From positions 1,194,097-1,258,096 of the forward strand of contig PSQN01000002.1 in assembly GCA_002989075.1 (NCBI GenBank): a DNA stretch of 64,000 bases, read 5' to 3'. The notes beneath the pieces were generated by a model. The model worked only from the letters and a program-made list of their open reading frames with translations, was not told where the DNA came from and made no database searches. Shown here one piece after another: positions 44,658 through 55,040 of the stretch (position 1 is its first letter; each line of letters starts with the position of its first letter). Position numbers and translations under genes: made by a program. This DNA is from Arthonia radiata. Its lineage: Eukaryota; Ascomycota; Arthoniomycetes; Arthoniales; Arthoniaceae.

Positions 44658-45629
44658 ATGGGTTCAAAACATCTAGGCCATCAACTCTCACGAAAGTTGT
44701 CGACTAATTCGGCTTTATCCAGCCATCGGCACCTACTGCAGATTACCTACAACTTTTGCGCACACAGACACGATTCACGTCCAGATCCAGTGTCTGGAAA
44801 CATTCGCCATCATGGAAGTGATCATCTTCCGACGGGCTCACACGAAACATTCACACGCAGCAGCCTGTTGGATAAATACCGGCCTAAGATAATCAAGGGG
44901 AAGCGGTTTCGCTCGGACTCTACAAGCAAGAACAACAGCGCCAAGCTGACGCGTATTGAGGAGGATAATCTTGCCGTCAAGTGGGGCCCGGACTTGTCAC
45001 TTGCTGAGTTTCAATGCCAGTGGTACGCTCGCAAGCTCCTGATGCCATATGGTATCCCGGTTCCCGAGACGTACGGCTGGCGTCGGTACGATGGATGCCG
45101 GTTTCTGTACATGGAGCTCGTTCCTGGGAGACCGTACTATGACCTGAACATGGAGAATCTTGTTGATTCGGACACGAAAAAGCAAATAGCGCACATCATC
45201 CACGAGTGGATCGCCATCTGTGAGGGCGTTGTGCCGAAAATGTGCGAACCCGTCAGCTGTACGTTAGATTTTCCCATAGTATCGCGTGCCTGGCTGGACA
45301 TTCTGCGGAGTGCTGACTTTGTAGCTCCATCATCACGGGATGACCATCTCTACAATCGCGTCTACCCATTCAGAAGCCTGGGACCTATGGAGGCTAAAGG
45401 GCTGGAAGTGAACAGAGTGAGTCCTGAACCTCCTCGACCACCTTTTCACTTCGCGCATGGGGGGCTGCATGGCCACAACATTATGCTAGAATCTGATGCA
45501 TGTGGTGGCTGGCGGATAAGTGGGCTTCTCGACTGGGAAAAAGGAGGCTGGTACCCGAAAGGTTGGCAACGAAACGCATGGTGCGAGAGGCGTAAGAAGC
45601 TGGCGAGCACACCCGTTGCCCCTTCTTGA
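44658..45629 (+). CDS. Aminoglycoside phosphotransferase (APH)-fold kinase-like protein, probably inactive
   Basis: The frame gives 323 aa from the ATG at 44658; the frame is open further upstream but without an ATG. The N-lobe shows L-A-V-K-W-G, with the expected lysine, and the hinge F-L-Y-M-E-L-V-P-G. In the catalytic loop, where the family reads H-G-D-L-H-x-x-N, this protein has H-G-G-L-H-G-H-N, so the catalytic aspartate is replaced by glycine. The metal-binding D-W-E is kept (L-L-D-W-E-K-G-G-W-Y-P). The sequence stops soon after this motif, shorter than typical fungal members. I infer a pseudokinase or a decaying gene. It is convergent with the gene at 45761-46231. Confidence 0.7.
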   Translation: MGSKHLGHQLSRKLSTNSALSSHRHLLQITYNFCAHRHDSRPDPVSGNIRHHGSDHLPTGSHETFTRSSLLDKYRPKIIKGKRFRSDSTSKNNSAKLTRIEEDNLAVKWGPDLSLAEFQCQWYARKLLMPYGIPVPETYGWRRYDGCRFLYMELVPGRPYYDLNMENLVDSDTKKQIAHIIHEWIAICEGVVPKMCEPVSCTLDFPIVSRAWLDILRSADFVAPSSRDDHLYNRVYPFRSLGPMEAKGLEVNRVSPEPPRPPFHFAHGGLHGHNIMLESDACGGWRISGLLDWEKGGWYPKGWQRNAWCERRKKLASTPVAPS

Positions 45630-45760
45630 TGGATACCTTCTTTGAGTAAAGCTCTGACTATACCACATTTACTTGACTTGGCACACCTAAAGATAGTCTG
45701 GATCTCCAAATTGGCTGCTGACAAGATTTTTCAAGATTGCGTATTTAGGCACTGACCGTT

Positions 45761-46231
45761 TCAGTCAAAGACGTCTCGCGCTGCCCGCTTCAGCGGTGCT
45801 TTGGTTTCTGCCACGGCCTTCTGACGCTGCTCCCAGAACCGGATGCTCACATGATTGTGCTCGCATCCGCAGCTATATGCACTCTTGCACAACGGCTGAC
45901 CTTCACCCCAAGTCAGTCTCCAGCGCTGGCACGACTCAGTATGCTTCCCAGGGAACCTCCAGGCTTCATTCAACATCATCCCAACGAAAGCTTCGTGGTA
46001 CAGGACGATTTGTTGCGCGTCGTGGAAGAATGCACGGGACATTTGAGCGATGGCCATCATCTCAGCGGGATAAGCCCTTGGCGCATCGCGTAGCTGGTGG
46101 TCGCGATGCTTGGTGATGGTATCGATGATGAGCTCCACCGGCAGATTGGGCTCCGACGCTGGCATTGGTTGCTGGCGCTCTGGAAAGAGGTATGACCACG
46201 CGTGAGAAGCGAATGTTGTGATTGGTGACAT
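45761..46231 (-). CDS. Orphan protein with an F-box-like start (156 aa)
   Basis: A single ATG-started exon. Residues 29-37 (N-L-P-V-E-L-I-I-D) resemble the start of an F-box, but the remainder of that domain is not clear. Later there is a Cys/His group (C-K-S-A-Y-S-C-G-C-E-H) that might bind metal. The end is Lys/Arg-rich. No family can be assigned with confidence. It lies 131 bases from the kinase-like gene, tail to tail. Confidence 0.5.
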   Translation of the reverse strand: MSPITTFASHAWSYLFPERQQPMPASEPNLPVELIIDTITKHRDHQLRDAPRAYPAEMMAIAQMSRAFFHDAQQIVLYHEAFVGMMLNEAWRFPGKHTESCQRWRLTWGEGQPLCKSAYSCGCEHNHVSIRFWEQRQKAVAETKAPLKRAARDVFD

Positions 46232-46804
46232 TGATCAGCTTGATTGTCACAACGCTTGACAACCAGGCTGCAAACAGGTGCACTCTCCGCAATTCTGAGA
46301 CTTGGCTCTGAATCAGGTAACAGGCGAGCTATTTGTTTGCACAGTGCGCAAATATTCCAGGTGGAGTAATAGCAACAACAGAATGTCGCGTAGATTGCTC
46401 GGTGACGCACAGCGTGCACGTTGCTACAGTCGCTCAAAAATTGCAATGACCGTCGCAAGCGTATCATGAGAACAAAGGCCAAGCGAGGAGCTTACTTGCG
46501 AGTAGCCAAAACATAATAGTAATATTCTAGGCAACGCCTATAAGCTTCGTTGCCTCGCTCCTCTGGCGTATTGTCATAGTCTTCGTTTGAGGCACGTCGC
46601 TGTTTGGCTGCCAATTCAACCGATGTCGCCGGCGTTTGGAGGAAGGATCGCCACATCACAGCTATATAATCCCTCGCTAGGCCTGCTCTTCCTTCTTCCT
46701 CTTCGTCTACCGCCCTGTGTATCTTCCTTGAATTTGCAAAGGATCAACGCAAATAATTTAACTTTTCCGACGATATACTCAGCCTCAACACCGTCGATAT
46801 CAAA
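46232..46804. other. Gap before the zinc-finger gene
   Basis: No supported gene. The last 150 bases are T/C-rich and probably the leader of the gene starting at 46805. It also holds the promoter of the reverse gene starting at 46231. Confidence 0.45.
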
Positions 46805-49152
46805 ATGTCGTCTCTATCAAGCGACAACTCGAGCAGCGACTTCGTGCTTGTCTCAGGCGCATCTAGTGATGAGGAAATCTCAGCGCTAGCGAAAGGGGCT
46901 GGTCTCACCGAGACCTCTGAGACTCCTCACTCCGTCCACGAGGATCGCATAGCCCCAACCATTACTGGCGAAGCTGCTGAGGAGCCGCACGCCAGAGAGG
47001 CTCAAGGTTCAGTTTTGATACAAGCGCCCGTAGAGAAAGGGGACTTTGGTACCACTGTCGAGAAAGAGACCCCTATGGAGACCACCGGCAACGCTGGCAT
47101 CTCGGCACCATTGGTCACGACGGCAGTGCCGAGCCTCACTCTCCCTCGCAATCTAGCGGACCTACGAAACAAGGTCGTTCTGACGACAAGCCAATTATCT
47201 GTCCTTATTGCAACAATGACAATGGCTTTGTTGGCCGCATGTCGCTTCAACGCCATGCCGCGGCCGTCCACGGGGCGATCTCATGTGGTCACCGACCTCC
47301 GGGCAAAAAATTCCCGTGCGATGTGTTCTTCGAGTCTGGCGCAGAATTGTTGGAACACCAGCGTCGTGTGCATGAATTTGAGCCGGCGGAAGAGTGCAGT
47401 CAATGTTCCTACAACAAGCCACTCGACTTCGAGGAGTATGGTTTCAGAAAGGCCCGCCAAGTAGCACTTCGACATGTCCTTCTCCATAAGCACACCGAGC
47501 ATGGGAGTTTCATCTGTCGCCATGTCGATCCGCTCGTCAATACAGTGTGCAATATGCACTTTACTGAAGCCGCCATGAGAGAGCATCTAGTCCTTGTGCA
47601 TGGTATCGATGACGTGAAAGCCTACCAGGAGGCCCATGGTATTTGGACGGTCTATAGGAGTTTGGAGATACCGCAGTCTTCATCAGCAGTCGCGAGCATC
47701 ACGCACCAGAGTGGAAGCCGCATATCCCCCACGCGATCCGGACTACAGGCTAGCAATCACATGGGATGGCCACATGGAGGTTCAGCCACGGCGCTGAGCC
47801 CGCTGTTCTCTCCCGCGCCATTTGCCTTGGGACCGCTGACTTGGGCTCCTTCCTACGACTCTCATCAGCCGTCGAATGGTGCGTCGCCATTACCGCGCGA
47901 ACATCGAAATGTTTCAGGTACACACATGTGCTCTCTCACCCCGGTTAGCGCTGTAGAGCCCACAAGGCGCACTGACAAGATTGAGTATAGACACGGCATT
48001 CTCCATCGCGGTCTCGCTTCTCCAAGCACTGCATCCCACGCATCAGCCGATCCCACCGCCAGAGTCTCACCAAGCGGCAGACAGGCGTCCAATCAACATC
48101 TAAGAACCATCGAAGGCCTCCGCAAACAAGTCAACCGCCTAGAGACGGAGAAGAAAGCGTTGGAAGATAAGAAAGACGAGCTGCGGAGCGTGTTTCACAG
48201 GTCGGCTGAAGTCGTCTGTGGTGTTAATAAAGCATTGAGCCACGCACAAATCACGCTCGAGAAACTTCACAACCAGAACGGCTTCCTCATCGCACGCATA
48301 GCCGAGACCAACCCGAGAGTCCAGGCCAGCGACAGAGACTCCACTCCCCGGGAACAACAGCCAAAACCGCTTGCACGCATGAAGAAGCCGGCTGCCGGGA
48401 TAGGTCACAGCAACAAGGAGATTTTCAAGCAAGCGCAAGACCTCAAGACTTTCGTTGATGAGCTGATCCAGTATGACACACAGGCACAAGAAGAGAATGC
48501 CAAGCTCCGGCAACAGCGAGAGACACTTGTGAATGTGAAAGTTGAGACTGGAAAGCAGTCCAGAACCGTCACCGATCTCAAGCTCAATACAGACGAGCTG
48601 CCGTCAGGTCCTCGTGTGTCGTTCAAGGTTAAGTCGTTTCTCGAAAAGAACGCCATCGAGGACGGAAGGAACGGTGAATGTGGGAGTGCTGAGGAAGTTA
48701 AGGGAGAGAAGGGTGAGGAGGGCAGCGAGCCTGAGAGTGCACAGCCCGGCCGTCAGGACGCGATGCATCAAGCCCAGACGTCCATGCCGGACACCTGGCA
48801 GACGAGCTCAGTATCTGACGAGCCCGCTTCGACGGCCGAGTCCTCATCAGCAGCTCAAAAAGCCTCAGCAGACGACGATGCAGACATCGCCGACGCACTC
48901 GACGCCATTAGCATCGAAGGCCCGATGGAGCGACTTCAAGAGTCGACACGGAAGCTGGAGGAGGCGGGTATCCAGGCTGATGAGAGTCAGGGGTGGGAGA
49001 GTGCTGAGGAGGGCGTTGAGGATGATGGAAGTGAAAAGAGGGATGATATTGAGGGTGCGTCCGAGTCTGAGTCTGAGTCTCAGAAGGACTCAAAGGATGA
49101 GCGAAATGATGATGCGGACGATGAGGGAGCTGAGAGAGGGAACAGTAAGTAG
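46805..49152 (+). CDS. C2H2 zinc-finger and coiled-coil protein (about 740 aa)
   Basis: The ATG at 46805 opens a Ser/Glu-rich start of 81 codons. The frame then changes. The best intron I see is 47049-47173 (GTACCA donor, ACAAG acceptor, 125 bases), which brings the frame into a first finger C-P-Y-C...H-x-x-x-x-H. Further Cys/His groups follow (C-S-Q-C...H; F-I-C-R-H-V...C...H-L-V-L-V-H). They are followed by a coiled coil of about 70 residues, a second helical stretch, and a very acidic C-terminus with S-E-S-E-S-E-S-E. The arrangement suggests a nuclear DNA- or protein-binding role; the family is not identified. The acceptor site is uncertain. Confidence 0.6.
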
Positions 49153-49438
49153 TCTCTGGAGCCACGGGCAGTGGAGAGCAGGGCTGCTTAGTGTCTATTG
49201 TTTGGTAGCCTGTGGATTGTATCAGCAAGCTCGACCTAAGACCACGCATTAGATGCCGCAACAGAAAACTGTGAAACAGTTTAATCATTTGAGGATTCAA
49301 TGCATATTCCGCGCGCCTTTGCTACGCATCCATATGCTACGATACACGCGCAGTCTCGCTTTCAGCGTCACGACATACTGCGCCTAGCCGTCTGCTCCGC
49401 TGCCACTGCAATGCTCTCGCACCCGCTCGTCCAGTCGC

Positions 49439-50395
49439 TTATACGCTCTCTTGGACCTCCGGCTCCTTATAATCCTTAGCCACCTTCTGCCCCGAGTCGT
49501 CGGTGCTGCCCTGGTTGTGCTTCGCGAGCAGCGCGCCGAGATCGAACTTGGGTGCCTTGAGGAGCTTGATCTTTCGTACGTGGACCTATCGCGGACTGTC
49601 AGTAATTTGCTTCTCACGCCAGTCACCGTAGATGGTGATCGTAACGACGTACATTCTGCAGCGGATAAATCCCCTGACAAGCCTTCTCAATCTGATTCCC
49701 AAACACCTCCGGAATAATCTTCCGCGTCATCCCCGCCAACGTCTCGCTCGCCGCCTCCCTCTGCACAACCTCAATCATCTTCTTCCGGATCGCGCGGATC
49801 TGCGCACTACTCGCGTACGTCGTCTTCTTCACCTGGTTGGGGCGGCGCTTCGTGAACGCGATCACGAAGACGCGCAGCAGGTAGTCGTCGGTGGTCTTGA
49901 TGACGACGTTGCCCTCGATGAGGGTCTGCCACTTGCGGACGAGCGAGCGCAGCTTGTCGGACGTGAAGTCCAGGCCGTGGAAGTCCGTCAGGCAGTTCCG
50001 GCCCTGGACCTCGTCGACACGCAGCTTGATCTTGCGGAAGGAGTGCTCTTCGGCTTCGTTTTGGAGGTCGGCGAGGGAGACCTCGAAGATGCGGCCTTTG
50101 AGGGCGTCGTTGGCGTTTTTGAGACCGGTGGTGCGGTTGACGAGGGTTTTGCCGACGCTGCGGCGTGGGATGTTAGCATTTAGTCACTGAGTCAAGAATT
50201 TTGATGCGTGTGATTTGGATGCTGATGATGCTGCGAGGATTAAGATAGAGAATAAGTAGGGCAATCATACTCAGTCTTCTCGAAGGAACTGGGTGCGCGG
50301 ACGGAGTACCAGTCCTTGCGGGAGAAAGGATCGACAGTGCGCTTCTTGAGGCCCTTCTTGCCTTTCGAAAGGCGCTTGTTCTTTCCGACGGCCAT
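49439..50395 (-). CDS. RPS1: 40S ribosomal protein S1 (eS1)
   Basis: Three exons (50395-50271, 50157-49653, 49585-49439) give 258 aa, the usual size (yeast 255). Introns are 113 bases (GTATGA...CGCAG) and 67 bases (GTACGT...GATAG), and both keep the frame. The start [15 protein letters not shown], the VGKTLVNRT segment and [19 protein letters not shown] are family hallmarks. eS1 is a structural protein of the small-subunit platform. Third-position bases go from C to G along the coding strand, as in other genes here. Confidence 0.97.
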
Positions 50396-50754
50396 GCTGG
50401 GTGGTTGTGTGGAGAAGAGAGAGGGATTGGCGGATGCGTCGGTTCATGGTTGACGTGGGCGAATTTGCTGTGCGCGATGGTTGTGTGTGCTGGTCTGTGC
50501 TTTTGGCGCACTGTGGAGAGAATGTGGCACAAGGATTCCCGTATAGCAGGTATACGACGGATCACAATTTATGCAGCGTAAGAATTCACACCTCCAAATC
50601 TCATCGTTCTAGGTTTGATTTCTCTATCGCATAATTTACAAGGGCGCTGATGCAATGTCACTGGTGCAGACCGCAGCTGCAAACGGGTTCGCTTTGGAAA
50701 TCTGCAGTGCCATCGTTAGAGTCGGGAAAGGGCAGCTCATCCTCAAGCAGGCGT

Positions 50755-52375
50755 TCAGTGCTGTGCCAAAAATTAGCATAACGAACTTGGAGAGTTCAGC
50801 AATCTTCAGACTCACATCAACATCTTCCCAAGCGCGCCCCTGAACAGCGTCGAGTGATTCAAGCGTCGGTATGACACCCTTGGTGAAGTATCCAGCGTGG
50901 ATCTTCGCATCAATCTCGACGCGACTATCGGCTGGGATGAGCTCGTCCGGGATTTCGACGCGCTCGTGGATAGGTATGCCCTGACCAACAATGGCATCGT
51001 GCTTCATGTCGGACATTGATAGCATTCGGTCGATCTTCTGTATGCCGAGCCAATGCAAGATATCGGGCATCAGAGCTTGGAAGCGCATGTCCTTCACGCC
51101 GGCGACGTTCTCTGTCCGCTTGAAGTACTCGCTGGCCTTGTCGGACCCGCGCTTGCGAGCGTTGTACACGAGATACTTCGTCACCTCGCCCAGGGCTCGG
51201 CCCTCTTTACGGAAGTAGACAACCACGCCACTGCCGCCGTTCTGCGCCTCCCGCACAGCTTCTTCAATGCCGAAAGTAAGGTAGGGTCGGCATGTGCAGA
51301 TATCACTGCCGAAGACGTCGGAGCCGTTGCATTCGTCGTGCACCCGCAAAGCTAACCTCACGTTTGGATCTGACATCTTGCTGACGTTGCCAAAGCAGTA
51401 GACCGTCAGACCACCGATGGGCGGCAAGAAGACCTTGATGTCATTGCGCGTGATGAGCTCGGGATACGAGCCGCCAGTGTTCTCGAAGAGCGAGCGTCGA
51501 AGTGACCCCTCATCGATACCAAAGCGCTCTGCTATCCCCGGCAGATACCAAACAGGCTCCACAGCGAACTTCGTGACCGCTAGCTCGCCCATCTCATTAA
51601 GACAGATCTTACCATCCGGCTTCAATCGTCCGGCTCTCACGCTCTGCTCCATCTCCGGAAGCTTCATATGAGCCTTAGTCACAGCAATGGTGGGTCGAAT
51701 GTCCACATCATCATTCTGGATCACGTCCTTGTACAGCCACGGCGCGAGGTGGCCAAACGGATCCATCGCCACAATCTTCTTGGGATCGCCCCACGATTGG
51801 AACGGACCAATGTGTGCGGCTGGCTCCGTGTTGGTGAAGTCTGGCTTGCGATCAAGCTCGAGATTTTTGCTGGCCACGGCAAGTGCAAAGTACGTTGAGT
51901 AAGACCCGCCATGAGCGCCGATAGCGTTGCGTCTTCGCAGGGTGGTTGAGCCACGCCCGACGATGATAGGTCCTCGCACCTGCGGGTCGAAGTGACCCCA
52001 TTTGACATCAATGGGATCTACCCCAGACTGGCCAGGATACGTCGTCAACGTGATCTTCGATGTGAGACTTCCTCTCCGCGCCGAGGCATTCGTAGGTGGT
52101 GCGGGACTTGCATTGCGTGGTGTCTGACTCTCTGACGATGCTGCCGGCTGTGTGCCATTTGAGGTCGCAGAATTCGACTGAGACTGCAATCGTGCGCCCA
52201 GAGGTTCTTTGGTCGGCGCTATTGACCCATCCTTCACTTGTTTCACAGTAGATAGCACGTTCACCTTACCGTTAATGGCATCTACAGCGGACGCTAGCTG
52301 ATTATGCTCTTGTCGGAGCTGGTTCAAGCTGACGAAGATGGCGTCCAGCGTACTGCTAATCTCTGCCGTTGCCAT
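50755..52375 (-). CDS. URC1: URC1-type GTP cyclohydrolase II family protein (uracil catabolism)
   Basis: The frame from the ATG at 52375 has a disordered Ser/Thr/Ala-rich N-terminus (about 110 residues) and then a long catalytic part. GTP cyclohydrolase II hallmarks are H-D-E-C349-x-G-S-D-V-F-G-S, C360-x-C362 (zinc ligands) and Y-F-R-K-E-G-R-A-L-G. In fungi this family includes Urc1 of the uracil-catabolism pathway described in Lachancea kluyveri. The 3' end is ambiguous. A 55-base intron (50815-50761, GTGAGT...CACAG) would end the protein after W-E-D-V-D-H (521 aa). Unspliced, it reads on to 50636 (579 aa) with a less protein-like tail. I favour the spliced form. Uracil phosphoribosyltransferase lies nearby. 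Confidence 0.85.
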
Positions 52376-52634
52376 CGTTCTGCTGTGGTACTTGAACGAT
52401 GCTGAAAGCTGTGGTCAAGATCTGACCACGCACTTCTCTTTGATGTTTGCTTTTGAGGACAAAGCCCGTGACGCTCCGCTGAAAAGAATTACCTCTTACG
52501 GAGCTACGTGATTTCGGCTTCACGGCACATTCCACCTCCGCCGTCATCAAACATTCCTACCGTGCGGTGAAGCTCTGCATCTTCACCTGTATACCGTACC
52601 GACCGCTGACAACCGCAGGTAGAGGCTATACACA

Positions 52635-53257
52635 ATGGTGCGCATGCTTCCACTCTTACGCAAAAGTATCTAGCTAACATGGCCAAGGGCAAGAGAAAGA
52701 AGTCATCGCGCGGACCGCAGGGCCCAAAGAAGGCAAGCAGCTCGCCCTGGACCCCAAGCGCCTCACTGACCGCCAGCAGAAAGAGCCTCTTCCCAGCACA
52801 TTCCAATGCCTCTTCTGCAATCACGAGGACTCCGTCACCGTCAAGCTTGACCGTAAGCTCGGTATCGGCTACCTCTCGTGCAAGATCTGCGGACAAAGCT
52901 ACCAGGTATGCGCTGTTCTCGGCACGACATAACGGACTTTACTGACGGTGTCTAGACTGGTATACATTGTATGAGAGCCAACATCGAAGCCAATTTCATT
53001 ATCGCATGCACTAACAACCTCCAGTCCTCTCCGAAGGCGTTGACGTATATTCAGACTGGATCGACGCTTGCGACGCTGTCGCCAACGAAGATGATGGCGA
53101 ACCTGGACCGGCTGCTGCCAGAGACACGGGCTATCGCGGAACAGCGCGCGAGCCCAAGAGCCAGGGTGCCGGAAGGCGCGAGGAACAGCTGGAAGACGAC
53201 TTCGTGGTGAACGACGAACAAGGCATGGAGAACGACTATCTGAACGAGGAGGAATGA
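52635..53257 (+). CDS. ELF1: Transcription elongation factor Elf1
   Basis: Elf1 is a small zinc-ribbon factor that travels with RNA polymerase II. Exons: 52635-52637, 52688-52732, 52780-52905, 52956-52968 and 53025-53257, giving 139 aa. The zinc ribbon is C-L-F-C...C-K-I-C, followed by V-D-V-Y-S-D-W-I-D-A-C-D. The canonical start M-G-K-R-K-K-S-S-R-G appears only if an exon of just the ATG is joined to 52688 (CTAAC branch, AAG acceptor); otherwise translation could start at 52679 with M-A-K-G-K-R. The second intron is GC-AG (47 bases), and exon 4 is 13 bases and encodes T-G-I-H. Only this chain keeps the conserved frame. The tail is acidic. Confidence 0.88.
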
Positions 53258-53537
53258 GTCCAGATGTGATATTGCAATGATTGTACGAGACATGTCGTGA
53301 GACACGCTGGGAGGTCCATGGCGCATTTCGGAGGAGGCATATTGCGTTTCAAGAAGCTCCTATCCATGCGTGAACCTCACAAGAGTGCAAGAAACGAGCT
53401 TCTACTTACTCTCCAGACCATCAATTGGTCAATGGTGGCTTCTTTGAAGCTCGATGACTACATCATACAGCAGCATTTTCCCTTTCCATTGCATACCTTG
53501 CTTCTTCTGGACTTCATACCGCACAGCAACAAGATTA

Positions 53538-54478
<941 letters not shown>

Positions 54479-55040
54479 TATGAATAATGAGGCCTGGTCA
54501 AAGTGCTTCAAACAGGGTTGTCGGATGTCAAGCGGTGATCGTGAAATACAAGGCTTCTTCAAGTACCATTAAGCGCTATGCAGGGTGTCGCGTGCTCGCT
54601 GAAGCTTCGGTGAGCTGCAGGTCCGATTGCCAGGATTACTCTTCCTGACCGAAGCTGTTGTCCGTCTAGACCTCGGGTTTTGGATATTTTTATCAAACAC
54701 ACTGGAACATTTTACTGCAACGTGAGGTATCTGCTGGCACACCACTGGACTGTCGAAAGCGAGGAACGAAACCGGACTAGCGCGATCCAGGCGATCGGTT
54801 CACTCTAATAGCCTTATCAGGCCCGGATGGTTGCTGTGACGCGTTTCGAAAACACAATTCATGATACGCATTACTGATACGCACCATCGTCGCAGGTCGA
54901 TCTTGGTGGTGGCTTTCACTGCTTTTGGCTGCGTAACTTCTTACGCTATGGCTTACAAGTCTCCGTTGCTCCTTCAATCCTCGTGTTCCTTCTATTATCC
55001 ACCCTTTCTACACGGTTGCTACAGTACCTAAACCTCTCCG
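54479..55040. promoter_or_regulatory. Divergent spacer, uracil phosphoribosyltransferase / WAPL
   Basis: This 562-base spacer lies between divergent starts. The reverse frame from 54977 has no support. No specific site is claimed. Confidence 0.45.

Noticed and set aside
50636-50754. C-terminal extension of URC1 by read-through
   Set aside because: A consensus 55-base intron interrupts it, and the read-through residues look unlike protein. Kept only as the alternative end.
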